Counted from the first letter of the stretch, positions 52,923 to 64,000 are shown. The stretch is DNA of 64,000 bases from Chiua virens (GCA_019787685.1 JAHNUO010000048.1:1-64000); one strand, 5' to 3'. The notes: generated from the letters alone by a model not told the origin. A program made the numbers and translations.

Positions 52923-55280
52923 CTACAGGGAACCACAAAGCTGGGATTGAGAATTCACCATCAGAATCAGAGAACGACCAACACAAAGATCTTGTTTCAT
53001 GGGGTAATCTACTTCGAAGTTTGGCTGCTCCTGCATACCCTCTTGTTGTATACAAGGAAGAGAATCGAAGAGAACCCGACAGATCTTATCAACAATACTC
53101 TCAAGATATTCCTGAGCCTGATCCCTTGCGGCTGCGATAGCGTCCTGCAGTGCAGGCATGGTAGACTTGAGGTGCTCAAGGTCTGCGGTGAAATCTGGGT
53201 CACTGGCGAGAGAAACCTCGTTTCTACTTTCTCTAAGTATCTCCCAAATACTCCGTCTGTCAATGACCGTCGATTTAGTTGAAGGGTTGGCTTGCATCGC
53301 GATCTCGTGGTGAATAGTGGCCAGAGTGGAATGAAACTTCTTGTTGCCATCATTGAGAACCGAATGAGTGAGTCTAGTTAGCTGACTCCCGCTTTTGATT
53401 CCGAGTCTTTTGGATAAGTGAAGGACACGGAGGATCTTCTCCTTCGACTTCCTGAAAATTTCCTCGTTTATGTTCGTACAGTCGGCTTTACAAACTTCAT
53501 CAGCGATATTCGCCGCGAGTTGCGAGTGGATTGTTGTCAGTTTGGAATAGGATTCTGGGACATGATATCAGCACCAGCACGAAATAACTACATGAGGGCT
53601 GACGACTTCGTCTAAATTTGTCGTCTGGGGCAAGAGTTGAGACAGACATGAAGCATCGGCTACGGTCGAGCATACTATAAGTACCTACCGGAATGAGTAA
53701 GGACCCAGAGGAAAGAGAAAATGGAACGAACGGATAGTGGGAAAATATAGCATCAGTAACTGCGAACCGAATGCTCATTTCCGTCTGTGTTCTAGCTTCG
53801 TTTACTTCAGTATTGATATTCTTTTACTGGACCCCTATGTCATTCTGGCACCCAGATTTGAGGACTGTAAATGCTTCCGTCCATGCACTACAGGCGTCAG
53901 GGAAACGCTTCTTGAACCCCAAGCGCACGAGGTAGTCGAGTGATTTGGGACTGATGGATTCCGAATTTGTAGACATTCATTCGTCCTGCAAGAAGTCAAT
54001 GAGGCATAAGGACAGACTTGGCCAAAATCGCTACAAAGCATCTTGTAGAAGAGGTGTGCTGATTTTGAAGGAGTTGAAAGCCTTGACAGAGTGCCTAGTT
54101 GGCACGTACTTCGTCGTCATGAATCCTTGTCTCGTTTCGCCTGGCAACAGGCGGGGCTTGAGTGACTCAGGGTCCTTATTACACCATGGATGCCCTCCAG
54201 ATACGAAGAGTTCATCGGAGGTGCACTGAAAAGTCACGTGTTCTACATGGACTGAAACATGACATCAAGCTAACATACCTCAAATCCTCGACAAATAAAG
54301 ACAAGTCCCTTAGGTTTCTTCATTTCAGATACCTTGGAAATTGGATTCGCATTGCCCCCAGAGATCAGGGCTGTAACTTGATCATAAAGCTTTGTCAGGT
54401 ATCTACGAAACCAAGTTCGTGCGTGCGAGAAATGCGTTCACAATGTCCTCACCACATGAAAATAAAACAATTTTGTCGCACCAATGGGAAAGCATCATCA
54501 TCCCATGTTGAATCTTCTGGCCAATAGATGACATACATCTTTTCCACTGCACCACCAGAATCTGAAACACAGCATATGTATAAGCCTGAGCGGAGAGGTA
54601 GTCTTTTAACTCCATCGCTATTGAAGTCTCAGACACAATACGTGAAGCATGGGCTGGATACACGCATACCTGGTGTTGTCAATGACTGCGATGGAGACCA
54701 AAAAGCGAATAATCTCTGCTTTACTGCCATAAATCCCAATGGGCTTGATTTAGAACTTGTCGAGTGCCCCGAAGTCGACCTTGGTCAAGGACAAGCAAAC
54801 ACCGGGAGATATCTCATCCAGGAAGCGCCAAAAAGAGTCTTGGGCAACGACGACCTTGTCGACTTCGCGAATGTCAGAACCGACATAAGACATTGTGATG
54901 GATCATACCCGGTTCACTGGCACTATGCTCGCGGATTAAGTCAAGGATGCAATACATTCCTGGGACGGATACCAAAGAAAGATCCTCTTCAGGTTGAGGT
55001 TGTGAGTGTCCCTCAATGCTGCCCTACGTACAATATAGAACAGGATTATAAGCGCATATTTAGGTATCATCATGAGTAGATATGGAATGCTCACCTCTTG
55101 TCCTTCAACACTGAGGTATGAAGAATTGGAGTCTGACACACACACGGAGACATCCAAAAGACTTATTTCATGTGCGCGGTGCGTTGGAATGAGATACGCA
55201 TCCTGATCTCCGAGAGAGGTCGGGTCAATACCGATATATAAAGGATCCAACTCCAAGTCCGAGATGGTCGTCATGTGCAT
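52923..55280 (-). pseudogene. Broken multi-exon host-like gene, family unknown
   Basis: Starts MHMTTISDLELDPLYIGIDP, continues AHEISLLDVSVCVSDSNSSY, then by plausible GT..AG introns GSIEGHSQPQPEEDLSLVSV, PGMYCILDLIREHSASEP, VDKVVVAQDSFWRFLDEISP and KVDFGALDKF. Here TAA (54751-54749) interrupts the frame, which continues IKPIGIYGSKAEIIRFLVSI. Later pieces are MELKDYLSAQAYTYAV, EKMYVIYWPEDSTWDDDAFP, YLVRLGFKKRFPDACSAWTE and a long helical end (NINEEIFRKSKEKILRVLHL, STKSTVIDRRSIWEILRESR, QEYLESIVDKICRVLFDSLP). I recognise the style of basidiomycete-specific proteins but no named family. Divergent to TDP1. Confidence 0.55.
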
Positions 55281-55390
55281 GCATGGCCTGGGCCAGTCGA
55301 AGTCCCACCGGATGTGTCTATCAGAGTCGAACTCGCTGATAGTGTGGGATGCCCAGTTGTGGGAAAAATCTTAACCAATCCATCGCGTGG

Positions 55391-55927
55391 ACACAACAGA
55401 TTTTGGGATATTTGGGATAGGTTTCAATGTGAAGCTTTATGTCAATCCAATATTTAAAATTTAGTTCAACATATCCACCGTGTCAAAACTTAGAATATAG
55501 ATGCACTTTAAAATCTTTGCCAGTACTTCAAGTATTCACGCAAGTGTTGCCAACAATCTATATTGTTGGCTATATTTGGGATATGTACAAACAATAAAAC
55601 TGATTCCCATATTTGAAGTTAAAACTAGAATATCGCACATAGAACTGGCTTATATGCAGGTACAGGCCAAACCATACACTGTATTTGCATATAAACCAGT
55701 TCTATATGTGATTTTTATTGTTCACACATATCTCAAATATAGCCAACAATATAGATTATTGGCAACACTTACGTGAATACTTGAAGTACTGGCAAAGATT
55801 TTAAAGTACATCTTTATTCTAAGTTTTGACACACTGGCAGTGGGTATGTCGAACTAAATTTTAAATATTGGATTGACATAAAGTTTCGCATTGAAACCTA
55901 TCCCAAATATCCCAAAATCCGTTGTGT
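55391..55927. mobile_element. 537-bp fold-back MITE
   Basis: Terminal inverted repeats of about 250 bp beginning ACACAACRGATTTTGGGATA, then TTTGGGATAGGTTTCAATG. The two arms match closely with a few substitutions and a short GCCAGTG difference. There is no coding region and no clear target duplication (GTGG / GAAT flanks). It occupies most of the 760-bp space between the divergent starts at 55280 and 56040. Confidence 0.85.
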
Positions 55928-56039
55928 GAATAGGTCTTCGCAGAAGAAGCAAGCTTAGTCAGACACGCACCACCACAGACTATAGATACTTTGTCTAGAA
56001 GCTCAAACCTAGTACTTTAGGACAATAGCTCCGAGCTTG

Positions 56040-58470
56040 ATGGAAGCGCAGGAACACTCGCTTGATACTGGTAGCAGTGGCACCGGACACCAAAACGACA
56101 GCCATGACATAGATGCTTCAAACGATGAAGACCAACAGTTCCAGAAAGATCTTCAGCGCGCTATAGAGGCATCTAAAACCGAGTCTCAGAAACAGTGTAC
56201 CACTGTTCCAATACAGAGAATCCAAACCGCTCAGGGCGCACAGACAACTTTTCTCTCTGAACGTGCACAACTGGAGAAAGAGAGGTTAGCTAGACTCAAA
56301 CGCTATCGCGGAGAAAGCGATGATCACGAAACTTCCGAGGAGCGGTTACTTCAACCACCCATGAAGCGGCCGCATCTCTCGTCTGTTGAACCAACTGATT
56401 GCAGATTAAAGAAGCTCCAGTCGATGTCCTCTAGATGTAATAGCTCGTCAAGTTTGAGCATACACGGAGCGTCCGGTTCAAATACCGCTGTGATACATTC
56501 AGATCCTGTTATTGATCAACTATTCTGGGACGGTGAACTCCACCCGACTGCAAACAAGCATTCACTCCCAAGAGAAGACGGAAAGGCAACTTTCAGGTTA
56601 TCTGAAGTATTAGGTCCTGTGCGTATCCAGTGATGCATTCTTCTTCCGTGATGATCATAATTTTTCCCTCAAGAAAGCTGATATCTCGCTTGCCATCATC
56701 TCCTCCTACTCTACGTCTGTCTCCTGGATCTATGAGTTTTTTGATCCACGTACACCTGTCATTATTGTTACCCAGCCTGATTCCTCCGGACAAGCCACTG
56801 TCAAAAATGTCCTTCCCCACTGGATAATGACCGTCCCATTCCTCAGAAATGGTTATGGTTGTCAACATATGAAAGTGCGTCTTGCGATTATTGCCCTTGT
56901 GTGCTCTACATATTCACATTGTTTCCTCTAGTTCATGCTGGTAGGTTGATTGTTTCCGTCTGTTGGGATACTCACTGATGCTCACTATTTCTTTCTTCGT
57001 AAGATCTTCTACAGAAGTGGACGTCTCCGGGTTGCAGTATCCACTGTAAATCTTATAGACTACGATTGGCGTGATGTTGAGAATGTCAGTCGCTCGACTC
57101 ACTTCATTTCCACGTGGTTTTGACGTTTTATAGGCTATATGGGTGCAAGACATTCCCCTACGTTCAAACCCTGTAGTCCACGAACTGAAAGTAGCGGACG
57201 ACTTTCCATTTATTATGCAAAGGATCTTGCATGCAATCAATGTCCGTCCTGCGTTGTCAAACATGCTAGTGAATGATGTGTGTGTAAACCCTCGTATTTG
57301 GTCCTGCCCTTATGACGTTCGTAGCATCCCAACCTCCCCCTCCGTTCAATGGAGGACCTTCATTCCAAATGGGATTTCTCCAAGGTTGTCGTCAAACTCA
57401 TTCCATCCATAGCAGGAAAACACGAAGGATGGGCAGCAGGTGTGCAGACAGGTCACACTCACCTCATGAAAGCTGTGCGCGATCTTGGTTTGCGGACCGG
57501 AAAAGGCAAGTCTGCGAGGGAGTTGGTCCTGGAATGTCAGGTACGTTCGCACATGTTTCGCTGTGACCAACGGCTGATTGGGTAGCGAATAGGGTTCGAG
57601 TACCGGAACATATTCTACGCAGTGGATGAATGAATTTCATTGGTCTGCACGTGGTGAATCTGCAGAGGATTGGCTCGACGAACCCAAAACTCGCCGATCT
57701 AAGCTCCCATGGCCGCCCGTAAAGGTCATTTTCCCAAACGTCAAAACAGTCGGGGCTAGCGTTTTGGGTGAACCTGTGCGTGGAACATATCCGTTGCTGC
57801 TCTTCCTGTACTTGAAATGTGCCGTTTGACAGGGAGGTGGAACCATGTTCTGTCGAATGAAGCAATGGGAAGGAACAAAATTTCCTAGGGAATTGTTTCA
57901 TGACTCGAATAGCACGGGCGGTCGCGTGCTGATGCACACCAAGGTTTGATTCACTTGCAGTGCGTCAATACTTTATTAACTCATAAGTTGCAACCTCGTA
58001 GATGATGGTTGCAACCTTCCGCCGAACTTCACCATTCGCAAGTATTTCTAAATCCGATACCAAAAGCAAATCTACGCATCCAAGTGCTTCAGACAGCGGC
58101 AAATCTAAGGTTGTTGTCATCTCCGACAGTGAAACAGAGTCAGACAGTGATGTGGAAGAGTGCGCACTAGAAGCACAGAAGGAGGCCATAGGCTGGGCGT
58201 ATGTTGGTTCCCACAACTTCACGCCTTCAGCCTGGGGAACATTGTCCGGTTCTGCATTCAATCCGACGATGAATGTAGGTTTTGTGTCAAGTACTTGTGT
58301 TCGGTTTCACCTTTGTTACGTAATGTTCCAACGTTCAGACGGACGATGACACATGCCAGGCGCAGGTGTGGCGTTCCTTGTCAACACAAACTGACGCGTC
58401 GCAACCTAGCTATCCAAAGGAGATGATGACGACGACGACGGAGGCGGCGGTGGCGGTTGGTGACCTTTGA
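56040..58470 (+). CDS. TDP1: Tyrosyl-DNA phosphodiesterase 1
   Basis: Hydrolyses the phosphotyrosyl bond linking stalled topoisomerase I to DNA 3' ends, in the nucleus. Ten exons in phase 0: 56040-56618, 56674-56874, 56932-56940 (9 nt), 57004-57084, 57134-57277, 57325-57540, 57593-57775, 57833-57943, 58002-58274, 58339-58470, giving 642 residues. Both HxK-N sites are present: GYGCQHMK then FML with STVNLIDYDW, and GGRVLMHTK with VGSHNFTPSAWG. The N-part has a UIM-like acidic helix (EDQQFQKDLQRAIEASK). The final exon (TDDDTCQAQVWRSLSTQTD..) does not resemble the usual C-terminal strand blocks of the family, so the tail may be lost or replaced. Start: the ATG at 56040 is the first in frame. Confidence 0.9.
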
Positions 58471-61400
58471 CAGCAATCCACTTGTCCTTGGCTGTCGTCT
58501 GTTGTTGTTCCTTGGCGTCAGACGTGGCGCCGGCAGGTTTATCCGGTGACGTCATACTCTCCTCCGTGTCGGCTTCGATACCGCCGTTGCTGGTGTCCGA
58601 CTCCGAGGATGACACGGATTCAGAGTGAACAACGGGGATGACTGCGTCAGCGGGAGTGCTGCTTGCAGGGGCGGCGGTGGCACCTTCGAGTTTCATTACT
58701 GTCTCGGCACGGTGGGCCTTCTTAGATTTCGCTCGATTCCTTTTCTCGAGCTTCTGTACATGGTGCGAGTCACGTTGGGTCAGAAAAGGGATCATGAAAA
58801 CAGTGAGAAAACAAGGAAATGTTTGCGCTAACCTCTCTCGTCTCCCTCTCGTTTTGCTAGATTCAGAAAGTAGATCAACACAACTGGGTCGGGTCAAGGA
58901 AACGTTTTGAATTTACCTCCTTGGCGGCCTTCTCTTCCTTCTGCGGAGCATTGTCAACAAAGACTGGAACTGGCATATAGGATGGACGGTTACCTCTGCG
59001 TTCTCTTTCTTCCGCCAGCTAACCACGTTGCCAATCAGTCAGCGTGGTGATTGGGTTTAAAGCATCGCTGCATACCTCCTTCTTTTCCTTTGCCTCACGC
59101 TGTGGCCACGTCAGCCATTTCGAGTTGACAGTTTGCAATGAGTAGAGACATACCTCAGCCTTTTCCTTCTTGAGTTTTTCGCGTGTCTCACGTTCTTGAA
59201 TGATCCTGGGAGGTGGTTGTCAGCCACCTTTCGGAAATGTTCGGATGTCAACAGACCAATCGCCAACTTCGTCTACACATTCCCTTGGACGAACTTTATT
59301 CTTCAAGAGGTATCCTTGCAAGGCCGCCACCTGCGATAACTTGGGTGCCAGGGAAGGGAACCTAAATGACAAATGGAGACCCACGCTAAGTTCGCCCTCG
59401 GGAATGGCGTCAGCAAACCTCTTGGCAAGCTCCGCAATCTCAGCCTCTTCAAGCACGGGAATGGCATGCCCGGGTCCACGTTTTGGCAGAGGGAGATTCT
59501 TCTGCGACACGTCAATCTTCTCCTGTGATGTGGACGACGGCGATGCAGCTGGCTTGGAAGGGAAGAAACATTTGAAGATACCCTCTGCTTGCCACTTTGT
59601 CGCGTGGGTAAAGTTCACCCAGACATCCATGCGACCCGGACGGCTGAGGGCCGGATCGAGACGCTCAATATGGTTGGTGGTGGCAAACAGCAGGCTTTAG
59701 ATGAAGGGGTGTGAACATCAGCAAAAAACCCGCAGCCCAGCTGTTCCGGACACAACTCACCGGCCCTCTGCCGCAGCTACTCCGTCAAGGCTGTTCAACA
59801 GGCCACTCAAACTAAGGGTCGAGCCATCATTTGCATCATTACTGTTGGGCGTTGATGGAGACGGTGCGGGTGCCCCAGTGGATGATGAATCACGACTGAC
59901 GGAGCGCGTGAAAGCAGCATCCAGATCTTCTATGGATGTTTCTGGAATCCGCGTTTTAACGAGGATATGCCCATCATCCAATCCTGTCAATATGGGGAGC
60001 CTGTTTCGACGCGCGACGTGAGTGTACTGATTCAAAAGATGCGTACTGTTATAATCGAGAGAGATGGACCAAACGCACCATTGCTTTGTCAAAGAATACC
60101 TGCACCAGCTCTGGATGGTATCTCCAATATGAACGAGCTCAAAGAACTGTAAGAGCGGTGAGACGCTCGTCGTGTCTTGATGTTCCGCAGGCTTGTATGA
60201 TGACATGCGCTCAGTCGCGCTACGGCAGAGGCTTCAGCGACGAGGAAGAGCGAGGAGGGAGTGATGGACTGGACTGACATTCCAAATCCCCACGAGATAT
60301 GCCCCGCCCCAAGGGCACTCAACAACTCGCAAAAAGCCTCGTCAAGCGTCTCGCGCACGCGCGTTCCCGTCGCACCAGGGTACACGGCGAATGTCTCGAG
60401 GCGTTTTATTGGATCTCGGGCGGTGTGGATGAACTGCAGCGAGACGCCGAGTGAAAGTAACAGGTCGAGAGCCTCACCGGATGTCGACGTGCACGGACCA
60501 CTAGATGGCGTGGTGGAAGCGCGCAATGCCTTCACCATGGATCCCTGAACATCTTTGGTAGACGTCATTTTCGTACTCACAACGTCCGACGTCGAGCTGG
60601 TTCGCTTGGATAAACCGATATCAGAAACCTCGTTCTCGTGGGCCCGACTTTCTGCAAGGTCGCCCCATCCAGCTTCGTCTTCCACACCAACGCGGTCACT
60701 TCCTTCTCTGTCCCCTTCTGCATGTGCGTCTTCGTCTTCATCCTCGCACACCTCAAACAGCGTCCCATCCTTTCCAAAGCTCTCATGCCCATTTTCTGCG
60801 GGTGAATCCATCTCTGGGGCCAAACCGACGCCGGGAACACCATTTCCTCCCCACCGTTGGGGATTTAACATTGAAATTCCCTGAACGACGCCCGTGCCCA
60901 CGGCTCCGACCCCAGTTCCGATTGCGGCGCCCATACCCATACCGATGGCATCCACAACATCCACGCCAGCACCAACAGCACGCGGGACAACAGTAACGGG
61001 GAGGAGAAGCATGTCAGTAAAGGACGCGAGTACGTTGCGTTTCATTTGTGCGGGATTTTGAGAGTCGAGGAAGCGTGTCTGGGGTTGAGAGGCTTGTGTT
61101 TGAGAGTTTGATCGACCATCGAGCGCCATCTTGTGCTAAGAGGAGTGAGAAGGGACAGCAGAGAGACAAAATTAAGAGTGAATATTCACCTTCGAGGATG
61201 TCGTGATCGAGACGGAACGTTCCCAGTCCTTGCAGATCAGTTCAAACGCACGTTTGAGTTCCTCCATCTCATCATCGAGGTAGTCGTCCATGTTGGGTTC
61301 AAACATTTTATAGCTGTTATTTGTGGTAGGAGCTGTGTCGCAGAGTAGGATAGGACGGATACGCACATGATGTCCTCGGGTTGCTCCACTTTGACTGCTC

Positions 61401-62077
61401 TTACCTCGCCCTCGCGTCCTCCGCTATGTCGAGCATCTGACCGCCGCTCACGTATTCGAAGACCATGTAGTAATGATGTTGATGGATGATCATTTCGCGC
61501 ATGCCGCAGATATAGGGATGGTGGAGAAGCATGGATAAAGCAGCCTCGCGGATCGTTCTGATTTCCTTGGAGGCATCCTTGGAGGCCTGCTTTGCGATAG
61601 CCTCTGGAGAAGCGTTTGAGCCGTTGGGGAGAGATGTAGAAGGGTGAACGCGGGGAAGGATTTTTATAGCGAGCTAGAAGACAAAACAAGACGGGGAGGA
61701 TAAGTGGGGGCGTGCAAGGTGTTGTGAAGAGGATGCACCTTTTCTTCCGTGACATTATGAATCGCGAGCTTGACTTTACCCATGCTGCCTGCGCCGAGGG
61801 TCTTGGTGAGGGTATAGTCGCCGAGGACTCTGTTTGCGGTGCGAGACTGTTTGGAAGTGGAGCCATCCTTGTGCTGGCGGTGCTTCTGGTCGGACATGAG
61901 CTGTTTGTCGCGATCCGACGAGCTGGTCTGAGGGGAGCTGTAGGACTGCGGGGGCATAGAGAGAGGTCGAGGTCTGGGGTTGACCCATGGCCTCGCGGCA
62001 GGTGCGGGGAGAGGCGTGGGGTGGTTGAGGTGGGTGTTGGGGAAAGAGAATATGTGATGCTGTGATGTCCCCACCAT
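58406..62077 (-). CDS. KIN1 - recyclin - BCS1 chimeric gene, open when spliced
   Basis: Eleven exons (62077-61739, 61673-61405, 61313-61190, 61135-60279, 60219-59761, 59694-59257, 59205-59154, 59099-59076, 59018-58994, 58933-58917, 58753-58406) give 2,952 nt, 983 residues, no internal stop. Residues 1-195 are the start of a KIN1/MARK-type Ser/Thr kinase (glycine loop [32 protein letters not shown]), ending at GGQMLD before HRD and DFG. About 196-568 are recyclin ([60 protein letters not shown]). A 59-residue linker follows. About 628-983 are the BCS1-like AAA end ([50 protein letters not shown]) and a charged tail. Each donor part lacks essential pieces (no kinase catalytic loop, no F-box, no Walker A). 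Exon boundaries are inferred. Confidence 0.7.
60089..60120 (-). other. Recyclin breakpoint with old frame visible
   Basis: After HIGDTIQS the minus strand reads [10 protein letters not shown] in the next frame, the recyclin continuation (usual MVQVYFDKE), so one base was lost here. The new frame instead runs open into the BCS1 part. An alternative intron GTATTC..AACAG (about 60099-60048) would also keep the frame. Confidence 0.6.
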
Positions 62078-62495
62078 TTTCTTCGGGAACTCGTCCCAAC
62101 ACCATCGCGACTGGCCCTGGGTAGAACGTTGTCATCGTCGTAGGCGATCCCCGCCCGCTTACTAAGAACTCTCCCTCAATGGCAGTGCGGTCTCAACTGA
62201 GTAAATCCGTCTTCAGGGCCGTTGAGCCTTCCCAGAAATAACCCTACTCAGATCTCTCTCGCGACCATGCGTCTTACGAGTCGCCGGGTCATCATTCTCC
62301 CCTGAAATTGGACCGCTCTGTAGTCTTTACCCAAGACCCACTGGCAGTACCGCAGCCCAGAATGGATCCCTTGCTGCGCCCACGTCAAACACTGAAGCCA
62401 TAGAGCGCAGTCAGACTAGGCTGATACGGTCTGAAGCCAGATCCCTCACATGTTCGTGTGCGTCTCTGTTATGACGCTGAACCACCGGTTCGATC
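62078..62495. promoter_or_regulatory. Divergent promoter region
   Basis: 418 bp between the kinase ATG (minus) and the regulator ATG (plus). No TATA box was clear to me. It presumably holds both promoters, one of them formerly the KIN1 promoter. Confidence 0.5.
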
Positions 62496-64000
62496 ATGTC
62501 TTCTGCCGAGGAGGATTACAACGACCTCGAAAACTCGTCCACGGTCACCCCCAATAGCAAGAAATGGCGGGTTCAACGAGCATGCGATACATGTCGCCGC
62601 AAGAAGAGTGCGTCTTTCTCTTCGCGTTGGAATCAAGAGGGTCACTCATGACAGTTTCATATAACTCGGTCGGGGTAACCAGTTCGATGTAAGCGGTCTC
62701 TCTCGACGGCACTCGAGTATGCTGATATAGGCGTTCAGGCGATGTGAGTCAGATGCCGGGAAATCGTTGTTCCAATTGTATCGTGTATAGTTTCGAGTGT
62801 ACGTACGTGGAGGCTACCAATGTGGGTCCCCTCCGTGCTCTCCGGTCGCTTCATATCCACGGCTCACCTGACACCAGAAGCGTGGGTCCTCCAAAAGGGT
62901 GCGTCACTTGTTGAGATGTGTCACGCGTTACGCCTTCTCATGCTCCCCAGATACATCGAATCACTCGAGAATCGTCTGGAGAAAAAGGAAAGGCTTCTCC
63001 AAAAGGTAGGGCATTCGATTGCATGGGGGTGAGGCTCGTGCCAATGACGTGTTACTGCCAAGGTCCGTCCGGATGCGTTTCTCGCAAGAGCTGGGCGGTG
63101 GTGTCCGAATAGACCGGGAGATGTGGCAGAAAGGGAACGCATCCGCCAACGCGGGCCAGACAATGAACGCCGCGGGGTATGGCAGCGCGAGTGCTCCAAT
63201 GGACAACCTCGTCCTGAGCGACGACGAGGACATCATGACCCTTCGGCTCTCGGCGAGTTTCAAGTCGATGAATTTAGTGCCCCGTCGGCGTGCACGCTTC
63301 TTTGGCAAGTCGAGCGGTGTCATACTCATTCAGAAAGCGATCGGTCTTAAAAAGGAAGCAACCGGTGCGGACGAGGGTGACCCGATCATATTTCGCCCGG
63401 TCGACGACGACTGCTATCCGGTCCGTCCTTTTTTCTCTTGTGCACACCTGTCTTGATCACACCCTCAACAGTGGGAACTCGCCGCGAGAACGATCGCGGA
63501 ACCAGAGACACGTTCCCCGACAACGGTCTCGGCTTGGGCCTTGTCCATCTTTATTTCGTGCACATCAATCCTTTGTCGCCGTTTTTGCATCGTCCGAGTT
63601 TTGAGCGCCAGGTCCGGCAGGGCGTGCATTCGCGCAACTCGTCATTCGGCGCCGTCTATCTTCTCGTCGGTGCATGCGCATTGCGTTACTCGGACGACAC
63701 GCGCGTCTTTCTCGATTTCGTCGAGAGCGGCATTCACGAACACTCGGCGGGATGGAAGTATTTCGAGCAAGTACAGATGGTCAGGAGGACGTTGCTCGGA
63801 CCGCCCTGTTCGGAGGACTTGCAGACCTATAATGCATGTGTATTTGTCTTTGTGCCGACAGGACTTATAGTCACAGTTGTCTGTCCAATTCTTGCAAGGG
63901 ACGTCGGCGCCGCAGGCGTGCTGGACGATCGTCGGGATAGGTATTCGACTGGCACAGGATGTGGGTGCGCATCGGCGCAAATCGTACAACGAGAAGAACT
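62496..64000 (+). pseudogene. Zn2Cys6 transcription factor, 5' part, apparent frameshifts
   Basis: Starts MSSAEEDYNDLENSSTVTPN. The binuclear zinc cluster RACDTCRRKK-IRC-DVSQMPGNRCSNC-IVYSFEC fits C-x2-C-x6-C-x9-C-x2-C-x6-C only if a 6-nt exon TTCGAT (62683-62688) lies between introns 62608-62682 and 62689-62738. The linker and coiled coil follow (GPPKG, YIESLENRLEKKERLLQK). The regulatory domain shows ARFFGKSSGVILIQKAIGLK, LHRPSFERQVRQGVHSRNSS, VYLLVGACALRYSDD and GIGIRLAQDVGAHRR up to the window edge. Frame is lost near 63077 (RPDA | FSQELGG) and near 63513 (ETR | FPDNGLG), so the gene is probably decayed, unless these are assembly errors. The family activates metabolic genes. The target here is unknown. 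Confidence 0.75.

Noticed and set aside
58754..58897. N-terminal extension [12 protein letters not shown].. of the last BCS1 exon
   Set aside because: The stretch lies between a good donor (GTAAAT) and acceptor (TACAG) and does not continue the charged BCS1 tail, so it is treated as intron.

Overview
The window reads as a repeat-rich block of a filamentous basidiomycete, probably an Agaricomycete. Host genes have many short introns of about 45-75 bp with GT..AG ends. The mobile elements are typical of Agaricomycetes: Helitrons with a Gln/Pro-rich N-terminal region, PIF/Harbinger with a Myb/SANT partner gene, Tc1/mariner, hAT and Ty3/gypsy. Recognisable host genes are TDP1, BCS1-like, recyclin (RCY1) and KIN1 pieces, and a Zn2Cys6 regulator. 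No species is claimed. No tRNA, rRNA or CRISPR array was recognised.

Layout. Positions 1-1462 are a 50-bp minisatellite. From about 1.6 to 29.35 kb there is a head-to-tail series of related Helitron units, all on the minus strand. In transcription order they are C (29353-22337), S1 (22305-20058), S2 (20026-17618), B (17586-11169), A (11136-3410) and a remnant Z (below 3378). Five junctions share a hairpin of the form ACGAGGC..GCCTCGT. C has all visible exons open and is the best candidate for an autonomous element. A and B have open helicases but broken Rep regions. S1 and S2 carry arrays of a ~158-bp satellite instead of genes.

29.35-31.17 kb and 50.81-52.66 kb are two nearly identical copies of a palindromic, hairpin-studded element (P1, P2). 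Both are preceded by a satellite-type Helitron 3' end on the plus strand. Two decayed genes of unknown function lie at 31.4-35.5 kb. From 35.56 to 43.0 kb, one ~84-bp minisatellite has been cut apart by a hAT MITE (8-bp target duplication), a solo LTR (CGTGT), a Tc1/mariner nested inside that LTR (TA) and a PIF/Harbinger (TTA). A decayed Ty3/gypsy element follows at 43.1-47.0 kb, then a hAT 5' part (47.03-48.09 kb) and a 5'-truncated plus-strand Helitron D (48.09-50.73 kb) related to B.

Host-like DNA runs from about 52.9 kb to the end. It holds a broken multi-exon gene (minus), a fold-back MITE in the shared promoter, and a TDP1 gene on the plus strand with all catalytic motifs. TDP1 converges on a striking minus-strand locus at 62077-58406. 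There the front of a KIN1-type kinase, the middle of recyclin and the back of a BCS1-like AAA ATPase are joined, and with ordinary introns they read as one open frame of about 983 residues. A Zn2Cys6 regulator with a 6-nt micro-exon and apparent frameshifts is transcribed divergently and leaves the window.

Premature stops in several mobile elements are C-to-T or G-to-A changes wherever a paralogue or family consensus allows comparison, which fits methylation-linked decay.
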